From assembly GCA_041392165.1 (NCBI GenBank), contig JAWKMN010000008.1:62001-126000 (forward strand): a stretch of DNA of 64,000 nucleotides, written 5' to 3'. The position numbers and the translations under genes are program-made. Positions within the stretch are counted from its first letter, which is position 1. Every line of letters begins with the position of its first letter. Source of the stretch: Arenibacter sp041392165. Its GTDB lineage: Bacteria; Bacteroidota; Bacteroidia; Flavobacteriales; Flavobacteriaceae. Positions 42,716-52,169 of the stretch are shown piece after piece. The notes beneath the pieces were generated by a model. The model saw nothing but the letters and a program-made list of their open reading frames with translations. It did no database searches and was not told where the DNA came from.

Positions 42716-45088
42716 ATGAAAAAAAATTGGCTACTAAACGGCATATTTTTTTGGTTCCTTATTCCCTCCTATGCCCAACAAGAGAATACCTCATCCCTAT
42801 CTATCAAGGAAATAATGCAGGGCGATGACTTTGTTGGCCATCTTCCTTCCAATCCCCAATGGTCCCTGGACAGCCAGATACTGTATTTTGATTGGAACCC
42901 CGAAAAAGCCCAAAACGATTCCCTTTATGCCTACCATTTAAAATCGGCCGAGACCGTGAAAACCAATTTTGAAACCTCCTACTCCCTTCCCAGTAGTGAT
43001 GGTGTTTTTAACCGTGATAGATCCCTAAAACTTTATAGCAAACGGGGGGACCTATTTCTGTTGAACCTCAAGACCAAGGTACCAATCCAAATAACACAGA
43101 CCGAAACATACGAAAGTGCCCCCCATTTTACCGGGAACGGAACCAAAGTAGCCTACAGGCGGGGCGACCATCTTTTTAGCTGGGATATAGCGACCGGGAG
43201 TACGGTACAGCTGACCAAAATTATATCGGCCAAATCAGATGACGAAAAAAGCAAGAAAGACCAATGGCTATACGAAGATCAATTGGGACTATTTGAGGTA
43301 CTGCGGGAACGAAAGAACAAAAATGATAAAACGGAAGAGGCCAACAAACGTGTTGAAGCCAAGGGTCCCCTCCCTATTGAACCTGAAGGCAAATCTATTT
43401 ACCATCAGAGCATAGACCCCATTGGAAATTACATTACTTATATAGCTGCAAAATCGCCTTCAAACAAAGGTACCATTGTTCCGCACTATGTTACGGAATC
43501 CGGATATACCGAAAATGAGGACACAAGAGCTAAGGTAGGCAACGAACCCTACGAATATGAAATGTTTGTATACGACATTGCCCAAAGAAAGGTATACCCA
43601 GTGGTACTGGACAATCTGGAAGGTCTGGATTACGTCCCCGAGTACACCAAGGATTACCCGGACAAGACCTATGAAAATAAAAATAGATTAGGTTATATTG
43701 ATGGCCCCCTTTGGAGTGAAGACGGAAAATATGCGGTGTTGGATATTAACAGCAACGATTATAAGGATCGGTGGATAGTGCTTCTAGATCCCAAAGACGG
43801 TACGGTAACCCAGTTGGACCGCCAACATGATGAAGCTTGGATAGCCGGCCCGGGCATAGGGGGCTATGAAGGAGGAGAAATGGGCTGGATGCCCGATGGA
43901 AAGAGTATTTGGTTCCAATCCGAAAAAACTGGCTATTCCCATCTCTATACCATTGATATAATTACCGGAAAGACTAAGGCACTGACTTCGGGGAAATATG
44001 AAATTTATGGGCCGCAGATCTCCAAAGATAAAAAAAGATGGTATTTCACGGCCAACAAAAACCATCCCGGAGACCGACAGTTCTACAGTATGCCCATTAA
44101 TGGCGGAGATATGCAGCAGTTGACCCGGATGAGCGGATCCAATGAGGTTACTCTATCCCCGGATGAGCGCAAAATGGCCATCCTGCATTCCTATTCCAAT
44201 AAGCCCACTGAACTTTATCTACAGGACAACCCGGTTTGGGGAAAATCCAGAGCGGAGACAGAACGTATAACCCATTCTACCACCAAAGATTTTAACGGCT
44301 ACGAATGGCGGGATCCCCAGATAATCACCTTCAAGGCCCAGGATGGCCAGGCAGTACATGCCCGGCTGTACCAACCCAGTTCCGACATAAAAAATAAGGC
44401 GGCCATTATCTTTGTCCATGGAGCCGGCTATTTACAGAATGCACATAAATGGTGGAGCAGTTATTTTAGGGAGTATATGTTCCACAATCTCTTAACGGAC
44501 AACGGCTATACCGTATTGGATATAGATTATAGGGGAAGTGCCGGTTATGGAAGGGACTGGCGCACCGGAATTTATAGACATATGGGCGGAAAGGACCTGT
44601 CCGACCAAGTAGATGGGGCAAAATATTTAATAGATGAATTGGGTATAGACCAAGACAAGATTGGCATCTATGGCGGCTCCTATGGTGGATTTATTACCTT
44701 AATGGCCATGTTTAAAGCCGCCGACACCTTCAAGGCCGGTGCCGCCATCCGATCTGTGGGGGATTGGGCCGCCTACAACCACGGTTATACGGCCCGTATC
44801 CTAAATACCCCGGTTACCGATAGCTTGGCCTACCGTAGAAGCTCCCCAATTTATTTTGCGGAAGGATTAAAGGGCAATTTGTTAATATTACATGGTATGG
44901 TGGATGACAACGTGCATTTTCAGGATATGGTGCGACTGTCCCAGCGCCTGATAGAACTGGAGAAACACCATTGGGAAATGGCAGTCTACCCCGTGGAACG
45001 GCACAGTTTTGTGGAACCCAGTAGTTGGACCGATGAATACTCACGAATCTTCAAGCTGTTCCAGAACAGTTTGTTGGATAAGGAGTAG
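42716..45088 (+). CDS. S9 family prolyl oligopeptidase/dipeptidyl peptidase
   Basis: A 790-residue exported serine peptidase: signal peptide to about residue 21, beta-propeller (about 40-540), and alpha/beta-hydrolase domain (about 560-785). The nucleophile is Ser655 in GGSYGG, with Asp in VDDNVH (about 730) and His763 in ERHSF completing the triad. It cleaves N-terminal dipeptides or short peptides in the periplasm. TTAGGAT-like words (42632, 42676, 42689) precede it. Confidence 0.93.
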   Translation: MKKNWLLNGIFFWFLIPSYAQQENTSSLSIKEIMQGDDFVGHLPSNPQWSLDSQILYFDWNPEKAQNDSLYAYHLKSAETVKTNFETSYSLPSSDGVFNRDRSLKLYSKRGDLFLLNLKTKVPIQITQTETYESAPHFTGNGTKVAYRRGDHLFSWDIATGSTVQLTKIISAKSDDEKSKKDQWLYEDQLGLFEVLRERKNKNDKTEEANKRVEAKGPLPIEPEGKSIYHQSIDPIGNYITYIAAKSPSNKGTIVPHYVTESGYTENEDTRAKVGNEPYEYEMFVYDIAQRKVYPVVLDNLEGLDYVPEYTKDYPDKTYENKNRLGYIDGPLWSEDGKYAVLDINSNDYKDRWIVLLDPKDGTVTQLDRQHDEAWIAGPGIGGYEGGEMGWMPDGKSIWFQSEKTGYSHLYTIDIITGKTKALTSGKYEIYGPQISKDKKRWYFTANKNHPGDRQFYSMPINGGDMQQLTRMSGSNEVTLSPDERKMAILHSYSNKPTELYLQDNPVWGKSRAETERITHSTTKDFNGYEWRDPQIITFKAQDGQAVHARLYQPSSDIKNKAAIIFVHGAGYLQNAHKWWSSYFREYMFHNLLTDNGYTVLDIDYRGSAGYGRDWRTGIYRHMGGKDLSDQVDGAKYLIDELGIDQDKIGIYGGSYGGFITLMAMFKAADTFKAGAAIRSVGDWAAYNHGYTARILNTPVTDSLAYRRSSPIYFAEGLKGNLLILHGMVDDNVHFQDMVRLSQRLIELEKHHWEMAVYPVERHSFVEPSSWTDEYSRIFKLFQNSLLDKE

Positions 45089-45425
45089 ATCCATAAATAG
45101 AATTATTTATTCTCCCAACGGTTCTTTATTTTCCCACTATGTTAATTGGCACATGGAAGCATCTATCCGTAATCGACCTCCAAACCGGAAGGCCCAAAAT
45201 CCAAATTGAAATGCCCAATCAAAATTAAGTTTAAAAGCTTAAATCCCCACCACATTAAGAAATTGGAAATCACAACAAGAAAAATTACAGGGAATTTGGG
45301 TCATTGTACTGCAAAATATTCCTGTATAATGAACCCATACGTAAAGAAGTACAAGTGCAACGAATAAAAAACCGACTACTTTTCTTTTGACCAAAATTAG
45401 CCTATTTTTATCAAAAATTAACCCA
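45089..45425. other. Intergenic region before the HerA-like gene
   Basis: About 337 bases with no gene or distinctive repeat. The part near 45375-45420 is T-rich and probably holds the promoter. Confidence 0.3.
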
Positions 45426-46943
45426 ATGGACATTCAGGACAAATTCTTTGAACATATACAGGAAGGATATACCACAAAAGGGGACTTTATTACAATGGGG
45501 TCGGCCATGCTGAATGGTGGGACCATAACCAATGCCCACGTAAAGATTCCGTTAAAAACACTAAACAGACACGGTCTCATTGCCGGGGCAACCGGTACCG
45601 GAAAGACCAAAACCCTTCAGGTAATTGCAGAAAATTTGTCGGACAAAGGAATTCCAGTATTGCTTATGGACCTTAAGGGAGATCTCAGTGGTCTGGCCCA
45701 ACCCGGTACCGGAAATCCAAAAATTGATGAACGCCATGCCAAAATAGGCGGACTACCTTTTACCCCTAAGGCCTTTCCTGTAGAAATACTGTCGCTCTCC
45801 GAACAGAAAGGTGTAAAATTGAGGGCCACGGTTTCAGAATTTGGACCGGTACTTCTAAGTAGAATATTGGACCTTTCCGTTACACAGGAAGGCATTGTAG
45901 CTGTGGTTTTTAAATATTGTGATGACAATAAGCTTCCGTTGCTGGACCTAAAAGATTTTAAAAAGGTATTGCAATACGCCACAGAAGAGGGCAAAAAAGA
46001 ATTTTCAGATTCCTATGGGCGCATCTCTACCAGTTCCACCGGCACCATACTAAGAAAAATTATAGAATTGGAACAGCAAGGTGCCGAACTGTTTTTTGGG
46101 GAAAAATCCTTTGATGTGGAAGATCTTACCCGTATAGATGAAAACGGTAAGGGCTATATCAATATTATACGCCTGACCGATATTCAGGACCGCCCCAAAT
46201 TGTTTTCCACCTTTATGCTGAGCCTGTTGGCTGAAATTTACGATACCTTTCCGGAACAGGGGGACACCGATAGACCGGAACTGGTACTTTTTATAGACGA
46301 GGCCCACCTCATCTTCAACGAAGCTTCAAAAGCCCTTTTGAACCAGATAGAGAATATCGTAAAATTGATACGTTCCAAAGGAATAGGGGTATATTTTGTA
46401 ACCCAAAACCCTACCGATGTGCCGGACGCGGTCCTTTCCCAATTGGGATTAAAGGTACAGCACGCGCTTCGTGCATTTACTGCAAAAGATAGAAAGGCCA
46501 TAAAGCTTACCGCAGAAAATTATCCCCTTTCAGAATTCTATGATACCAAGGAGGTTTTAACTTCCCTAGGAATAGGGGAGGCATTGATCAGTGCCCTCGA
46601 TGAAAAAGGAAGACCAACCCCCCTAGCGGCCACAATGTTAAGGGCCCCCATGAGCAGGATGGACATACTTACAGACAGTGAACTTAAAGAAGTAATAGAC
46701 ACCTCCAAACTGGTCAACAAATACAGTGAGACCATAGACAGGGAAAGTGCCTATGAACTCCTTAACGTTAAAATTGAACGGGCGGAAAAACTGGCTGAAG
46801 AGGAAAAGAAATCTTCCAGCAGAAGACCTACCCGATCTACCACGGGAAGAGCCAGTACACGTCAAAACCCTGTGATAAAAGTATTGACCAGTGCCACTTT
46901 TATAAGGGGAGTACTGGGCGTATTAAAAAAAGTAATGCGATAG
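45426..46943 (+). CDS. HerA-like ATPase (DUF853/YjgR)
   Basis: From 45426 (MDIQDKFFEHIQ) a 505-residue P-loop ATPase with Walker A GATGTGKTKT near residue 57-66, Walker B LFIDEAHLIF and the downstream GIGVYFVTQNPTD sensor typical of the YjgR (DUF853) branch of HerA-like helicases. It has a Ser/Arg-rich C-terminal tail. DNA translocase function is likely, its role unknown. A start 13 codons upstream (45387) is possible. Confidence 0.9.
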   Translation: MDIQDKFFEHIQEGYTTKGDFITMGSAMLNGGTITNAHVKIPLKTLNRHGLIAGATGTGKTKTLQVIAENLSDKGIPVLLMDLKGDLSGLAQPGTGNPKIDERHAKIGGLPFTPKAFPVEILSLSEQKGVKLRATVSEFGPVLLSRILDLSVTQEGIVAVVFKYCDDNKLPLLDLKDFKKVLQYATEEGKKEFSDSYGRISTSSTGTILRKIIELEQQGAELFFGEKSFDVEDLTRIDENGKGYINIIRLTDIQDRPKLFSTFMLSLLAEIYDTFPEQGDTDRPELVLFIDEAHLIFNEASKALLNQIENIVKLIRSKGIGVYFVTQNPTDVPDAVLSQLGLKVQHALRAFTAKDRKAIKLTAENYPLSEFYDTKEVLTSLGIGEALISALDEKGRPTPLAATMLRAPMSRMDILTDSELKEVIDTSKLVNKYSETIDRESAYELLNVKIERAEKLAEEEKKSSSRRPTRSTTGRASTRQNPVIKVLTSATFIRGVLGVLKKVMR

Positions 46944-47009
46944 TTTGTCCGGATATTTGAACAACAAGCATCAGAAAATTGAACTTAAAAAACAACCTTC
47001 ACCTTTAAA

Positions 47010-47555
47010 ATGATAAAACAATCCATTTTTGCTGCAGGCCTATGTGCACTGCTCTTTATTCAATGCAATTCCAATTCGGATTTTATAATTGCCAAAGATC
47101 AAGTAGGCAAACTGCTAAAATCCAATACCGTTGATGAACTTGAAACTGTATTTGCCAGCGATTCCATAGTTAGGGATACGACAATGGCCAAAATTGGCAA
47201 GGCGGCAAAGAAGATCAACATTTATGAAAAGGGAGGCAAACATTTAATGACCCTAACCCCCAACATGGACAGTATTCCAAAAATTGACATTATCCGCATT
47301 TACGATCCTCGATATGTTACAGAAAAAGGGGTTGGACTTAATAGTACCTTTAAGGATATCAAAGACAAACATACTATTAAAAAAATTGTTACCGTCCTCA
47401 ACAATGTAGTGGTTTTCCTAAAAGACTCCGACGCCTATTTCACCATTGCCAAGACCGAACTGCCCGGCAATCTACAATATGGCAACAACAACATTGAAGC
47501 TGTTCAGATACCGGACAAGGCAAAGATTAAATATATGATGGTGGGCTGGGAGTGA
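47010..47555 (+). CDS. Hypothetical lipoprotein
   Basis: A 181-residue protein with a lipobox (LLFIQC, Cys19) and no recognised domain. The body is rich in alternating hydrophobic residues, consistent with a beta-rich fold. It follows the HerA-like gene by 66 bases. No function can be proposed. Confidence 0.75.
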   Translation: MIKQSIFAAGLCALLFIQCNSNSDFIIAKDQVGKLLKSNTVDELETVFASDSIVRDTTMAKIGKAAKKINIYEKGGKHLMTLTPNMDSIPKIDIIRIYDPRYVTEKGVGLNSTFKDIKDKHTIKKIVTVLNNVVVFLKDSDAYFTIAKTELPGNLQYGNNNIEAVQIPDKAKIKYMMVGWE

Positions 47556-47560
47556 AAAGA

Positions 47561-47738
47561 GTTCAAGGTTGTACGTAATGAGTACATAGTATTGAGCAGT
47601 GAGATTTAAATGGTCTTCAGTGGGCAGTGACAGTTGGCAGGGGAAAAGTTTAAGGTTCAAGGTTTAAAGTCTGACAGAATAACCCACAAAGTGAAGCATA
47701 TAGCCTAAAGCGGTAAGCGGTAAACGGTAAACGGTAAG
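47561..47738. repeat. Mosaic intergenic repeat island
   Basis: In 180 bases this holds GTTCAAGGTT (47561), an AGTATTGAG word, GGGCAGTGACAGTTGGCAG (47622-47640), AAGTTTAAGGTTCAAGG (47646) and four CGGTAA units at 47711-47738. Each word recurs elsewhere in the window (31.8, 34.4, 56.1, 60.5 kb). Confidence 0.7.
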
Positions 47739-47839
47739 CAAATGAAAATTAAATATAGTTTATAGTCTACAGCTTCAGGCCCAAAATATATTTACAGGAA
47801 TATCTCTAAAGTTGTTGGGGAATTTGAAGATAAAAAGCC

Positions 47840-48679
47840 ATGAACAAAATCCTTTACCATGCATTGGCTCTATCCTACGGTGCTTATTTCAATTTCACGG
47901 CCCTTTTCTCTGAAAAAGAGGCTGGAAAAAAAGCGTTCAACACTTTTACTACCCCAAGAAAGGGCAGTATATTACCAATACAGCAAGAATATCTACAAAA
48001 GTTCCTGGGCAAAAAAATTACAGTGAACAACACCGGGCTGCAGACCTATGAATGGCCAGGAGAGGGAGAAACAGTTCTACTGGTGCACGGTTGGGAAAGC
48101 AATGTTTATAGATGGCGATATCTTGTTGAAAAATTACAGGAGAGAAAATTCCATATCATTGCCTTTGATGCCCCTGGCCATGGGCATTCTGAAGGAAATA
48201 GTTTAAATGTGGTCACCTATGCGGATAGCGCACGGCAACTCATAGACCTATACCGGCCCAAACATATTATTGGGCATTCTATGGGGGGGCTTGCCACCCT
48301 TCATAATCAATATCAAAACCCAAACCCGTCCATTGAAAAAATAGTCACTTTAGGGGCCCCGGCAGAACTGTCCGAATTAATGGCTCACTACCAAAACTTG
48401 GTCAGGTTCAACAAGAAGGTATTGGAGGCTTTGGACAATCATATATACGAACACTTCAAGATACATATTCACGATATTTCTACCCCAAAATTTGCTAAAT
48501 CCATTGAACAAAAAGGGCTGATCATCCATGATGAATGGGATACGATAACCCCCTTCAACGCCTCCGAACGTCTTCACAAAAACTGGAAGAACAGCCGCTT
48601 ATTAAAAACCACCGGACTTGGCCACTCCCTGCACCAAGAGGAAATCAACTTACAGATAGTGGATTTTTTATGGTCCTAA
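47840..48679 (+). CDS. Alpha/beta hydrolase
   Basis: A 279-residue hydrolase with oxyanion HGWES (about 77-81), nucleophile GHSMGG (about 144-149), DEWD acid loop and catalytic His in GLGHSLH near the end. Substrate unknown. It appears to be monocistronic. Confidence 0.88.
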   Translation: MNKILYHALALSYGAYFNFTALFSEKEAGKKAFNTFTTPRKGSILPIQQEYLQKFLGKKITVNNTGLQTYEWPGEGETVLLVHGWESNVYRWRYLVEKLQERKFHIIAFDAPGHGHSEGNSLNVVTYADSARQLIDLYRPKHIIGHSMGGLATLHNQYQNPNPSIEKIVTLGAPAELSELMAHYQNLVRFNKKVLEALDNHIYEHFKIHIHDISTPKFAKSIEQKGLIIHDEWDTITPFNASERLHKNWKNSRLLKTTGLGHSLHQEEINLQIVDFLWS

Positions 48680-48800
48680 TTTTTAATGTTTTTTGGACCC
48701 CCGCAGGAAATACATTGAAAACCAAGGCAACTAAGGGTAAGGAGCAATAATTTTCCAAATAGGCCCTCCCTGAACATGCCTCACAAAACTACTTTGACCC

Positions 48801-49637
48801 TTAAAGGTTTTTCATATACGCCATATTATGGGACATACTTTCAAAAGGGGTACTGGCGTACTCCTCCTGTTCTATAAATATGTATTTCAGGCCGGATTCC
48901 TTTCTATATTTAAGCATTTGGGCTATATCCAAACCTCCTTTTCCAAACTCGGTACTTTCCTTTTTCACCATGTCCATATCCTTCAAATGCCACAATGGAA
49001 ACCTTCCTTCATATTTTCTAAAATAATCCAAAGGATCCTTTCCGGCAACCACTACCCAACCCAGGTCAAGTTCCATATGTACCAAGTCCGCCTGGGTATC
49101 TTTCAACAATATATCATAGAACACCTGCCCGTTTTCCGATTCAAATTCATATTCGTGATTGTGATATCCGAATTTAATATTTCTACGGCTACACTCCTCC
49201 CCAGCCTTATTGAAGGCCTCGGCTACTTTCCTATAATTATCCACCGTTTGTCCCGCCGTGGGCAAGGAGGAACAGATGAGATATTCCTGACCGGCCTCTG
49301 CCGCCTGGTCCATAGTCTCTTGCCAATGTTCGTCCAAGGCTACATGACCGCTCCTAAGAGTCATACCCAAATCTTCACAAACGCCTTTCATTTCCTTTGG
49401 TGTCAGCCCGTAATAGAGTCCCTTGGCACTTCTTGCCGATTCAATTTGTTTAATTCCCAGTGCCGCTATTCGCTTTAGGGTACCCACAGCGTCCTCTAAC
49501 ATCTCCTTGCGAAAGGTGTACAATTGAACCCCTAAATTCTTTTTAGGGTTCTTATAGGGCAACGTAAAGGATGGCAACAAAACCGCTCCTACTGCCAACA
49601 TTCCCGACTGCATTAAAAATTCTTTCCTAGTTGTCAT
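48801..49637 (-). CDS. Tat-type sugar phosphate isomerase/epimerase
   Basis: A 278-residue TIM-barrel protein of the same family as the one at 1911-2759. The N-terminus MTTRKEFLMQSGMLAVG is a Tat-like or lipid-free export signal. GVQLYTFRKE, GYHNHEYEFE, MELDLGWVVVAG and LWHLKDMD are the barrel motifs. It follows the aldo/keto reductase by 15 bases on the same strand, so the two act together on an unknown sugar. Confidence 0.86.
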   Translation of the reverse strand: MTTRKEFLMQSGMLAVGAVLLPSFTLPYKNPKKNLGVQLYTFRKEMLEDAVGTLKRIAALGIKQIESARSAKGLYYGLTPKEMKGVCEDLGMTLRSGHVALDEHWQETMDQAAEAGQEYLICSSLPTAGQTVDNYRKVAEAFNKAGEECSRRNIKFGYHNHEYEFESENGQVFYDILLKDTQADLVHMELDLGWVVVAGKDPLDYFRKYEGRFPLWHLKDMDMVKKESTEFGKGGLDIAQMLKYRKESGLKYIFIEQEEYASTPFESMSHNMAYMKNL

Positions 49638-49652
49638 TATCCATTATTTATA

Positions 49653-50624
49653 TTATTGAGACCATGTGGTAGGCTTTCTATCCCACCTATGCCCTTTCAA
49701 TTCTTGATATAGCCCCATTGGCAAACCTTTACCATCACTTAGAGCTGTATTCATTAAAACATTTCTTTCCTTGCGCATTCCTGGAATTATAGTACTTACC
49801 GTTTTGTTCATCGTAATAAAGCGCAAAGCCATTTCCGCCATGGTCATCCCTTCCGGAACCAATGGTCTAAGGAGGTCCGCCCTTTCCGCACTTGCCATTA
49901 AATTCTCTGGGACAAAATAGGTTCCCCTCCAATCCCCTTCCGGAAACTTGGTCTCTTTAGTGATGCTTCCCGTCAAAGTACCCTCGTCAAAAGGAACCCG
50001 TGCAATAACTGCAATATTCAGTTCTTCACATAATGGAAAAAGAACATCCTCAGGAGCTTGGTCAAAAATATTGTATATTACCTGTACCGCATCGAACATG
50101 CCTGTCTTGAGGGCCTTGATGCCGTTTTCGGGTTCCCAGCGGTTTACACTGATGCCCATGGCCGCTACCTTCCCTGATTTTTTTAAATCTTCGACCGCCC
50201 TCTGCCATTCTTCACGATGCGACCAACTGTCATCCCAGGTATGGAACTGTATCAAATCCAATTGCTCCGTTCTCAAATTACTCAGGGTTTTCTCCGTATA
50301 ATCTACAATATGGGAGGCAGGATAGGATTCCTCCAAACTATATTCCGGTTTTGCAGGCCATTTAAAATTTTTGGCCGGAATCTTACTGGCGGTAAATAGC
50401 TTTTTATTGGGAAACCTCCGCAATAGATCACCCAATAATTTTTCACTATGTCCATGACCATAGGCCCAAGCGGTATCAAAGAAATTAACACCGTTCTCTA
50501 CGGCCAGATCCAATGATTTGGCAGACAATAGGTCGTCCGATTCCGTCCAACCGCCCATACCCCACATTCCATAGCCTATTTCACCAACATCCCACTGGGT
50601 TCTACCAAATTTTCTTATAACCAT
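49653..50624 (-). CDS. Aldo/keto reductase
   Basis: A 323-residue NAD(P)H-dependent reductase: GVNFFDTAWAYGHGHSE near residues 44-60 contains the catalytic Asp/Tyr, DLIQFHTWDD supplies the His region, and SVNRWEP and TIIPGMRK follow. It reduces a sugar aldehyde or ketone. It is the first gene of a pair with the isomerase. Confidence 0.9.
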   Translation of the reverse strand: MVIRKFGRTQWDVGEIGYGMWGMGGWTESDDLLSAKSLDLAVENGVNFFDTAWAYGHGHSEKLLGDLLRRFPNKKLFTASKIPAKNFKWPAKPEYSLEESYPASHIVDYTEKTLSNLRTEQLDLIQFHTWDDSWSHREEWQRAVEDLKKSGKVAAMGISVNRWEPENGIKALKTGMFDAVQVIYNIFDQAPEDVLFPLCEELNIAVIARVPFDEGTLTGSITKETKFPEGDWRGTYFVPENLMASAERADLLRPLVPEGMTMAEMALRFITMNKTVSTIIPGMRKERNVLMNTALSDGKGLPMGLYQELKGHRWDRKPTTWSQ

Positions 50625-50677
50625 AATTCCAACCTAAAACTTTACACTCTTAAAATTACCAGACCCTATTTTACGGA

Positions 50678-50788
50678 TCAATATTGATGGAAGGCATCGG
50701 ACACAAACTCCAATACCGCGGGCAGGGATTCCCTCCAATAGGTCCAACTATGACGCCCTTCCCTCACTCTGTATTCATGGGGCACCGC
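50678..50788 (-). pseudogene. C-terminal fragment of an esterase
   Basis: A 36-codon frame ending at 50678 reads VPHEYRVREGRHSWTYW followed by RESLPAVLEF, the C-terminal His motif (GxHxWxYWR) of esterase-D/xylan-esterase proteins. An in-frame stop lies just upstream (50789) and only 33 bases separate it from the end of fabV. About 85 percent of the gene is missing, so it is a remnant of a deletion between fabV and the aldo/keto reductase pair. Confidence 0.7.
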
Positions 50789-50821
50789 TTAATTTTTTGA
50801 TTTCGCTTGGGATATCTTTAT

Positions 50822-52009
50822 TTACTGTAGTCCGGGAATTTCCACTATTTCGTCCACGTCCTCATTATAATCCACCCCCTCTACCATAAACCCGAACAAA
50901 TTGAAGAAATCTTTCTCATAGCCCTTAAGGTCGCCTATTTCAGGCAGGGTCTCCGTAGTGGCCTCCTTCCAAAGTCCGGCCACTCTTGCCTGTACATCAT
51001 CACGCATTTCCCAATCGTCTATCCGTATTCTTCCTTTGTCATCTAGGGGTATTTTTCCAGCATACAACCTATCTTGGAACAGACGTTGAATTTGTTCTAT
51101 ACAGCCCTCGTGTATTCCTTCCTCCTTCATTATCCTGTACAAAAGGGAAATATATAACGGAATAACCGGTATGGCAGAACTTGCCTGGGTTACCAAAGCC
51201 TTGTTTACCGAAACATAGGCCTTTCCATTTAACGGTTCCAAACTATCCGATATAGTAAAGGCAGTAGCCTCCAAATCATCCTTGGCACGACCAATGGTTC
51301 CTTTTCTATATACCGCTTCCGTAAGTGAAGGGCCAATATAGGAATAAGCTACGGTTATAAATCCATCGGCAAGCAATCCCTCCCCTTTCAGGTCATCGAT
51401 CCACATTTTCCAATCTTCACCGCCCATAACGGCCACCGTATTCTCTATATCGTTCCCTTGGGCAGGTTCTATGGATACTTCGGATACTACCCCGGTATGA
51501 AAGTCCACCGTTTTGTTTTGAAATTTGGCCCCTATTGGCTTTAAGACCGATTTATATCTTGCCCCTGTATCCGGATGTGTCCTTACCGGCGAAGCCAAAC
51601 TGTAAATAACCATATCCAATTGGCCCAAATCCGCCTTGATCAGTTCTAAGGTTTGTTTTTTTATTTCCTTGGAGAAGGCGTCCCCGTTTATACTTTTAGC
51701 ATACAATCCTGCCTTATGTGCTTCCTTTTCAAAGGCAGCACTGTTGTACCAGCCCGGTGAGGCCGGCCTGCCTTCCGCAGGAGGCTTTTCAAAAAACACC
51801 CCTATTGTAGCAGCTCCGGCACCAAAGGCACTGGTAATCCTCGAAGCCAGGCCAAATCCTGTGGAAGCCCCGATAACCAACACTTTTTTAGCTCCATCAA
51901 TGGATCCCTTGGACTTTATATATTCAATTTGATCGATAACATTTTTTTCACACCCCTTGGGATGGGCGGTAAGGCAAATAAATCCGCGTGTTTTTGGCTC
52001 TATAATCAT
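50822..52009 (-). CDS. fabV: Trans-2-enoyl-ACP/CoA reductase FabV
   Basis: A 395-residue NADH-dependent enoyl reductase of fatty-acid synthesis. Typical features: MIIEPKTRGFICLTAHP start, GASTGFGLASR dinucleotide motif (about 48-58), FEKPPAEGRPASPGWYN, and the catalytic Tyr-x8-Lys region around AYSYIGPSLTEAVYRKG. Full length. Confidence 0.95.
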   Translation of the reverse strand: MIIEPKTRGFICLTAHPKGCEKNVIDQIEYIKSKGSIDGAKKVLVIGASTGFGLASRITSAFGAGAATIGVFFEKPPAEGRPASPGWYNSAAFEKEAHKAGLYAKSINGDAFSKEIKKQTLELIKADLGQLDMVIYSLASPVRTHPDTGARYKSVLKPIGAKFQNKTVDFHTGVVSEVSIEPAQGNDIENTVAVMGGEDWKMWIDDLKGEGLLADGFITVAYSYIGPSLTEAVYRKGTIGRAKDDLEATAFTISDSLEPLNGKAYVSVNKALVTQASSAIPVIPLYISLLYRIMKEEGIHEGCIEQIQRLFQDRLYAGKIPLDDKGRIRIDDWEMRDDVQARVAGLWKEATTETLPEIGDLKGYEKDFFNLFGFMVEGVDYNEDVDEIVEIPGLQ

Positions 52010-52169
52010 TTATTAATTTATTTTTCTGCACTTTCCCTATATGGACGTTAATAGTGCCTATTACTTATAATTTTCCAATTATCGAAGATATATAAAAGAT
52101 TCAAAAGATAAAGTTGAAGTGGGCAAAAATGCCTCTTATAATTCGGATTTAAATAAAACTTTTCCAAGG

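Noticed and set aside
47711..47738. Four CGGTAA units considered as a CRISPR or iteron array
   Set aside because: Units are 6-7 bases without spacers, no cas or replication gene is near; they belong to the intergenic repeat mosaic.
48828..49478. 216-codon plus-strand frame antisense to the sugar isomerase gene
   Set aside because: Shadow frame opposite a well-supported isomerase; no domain.
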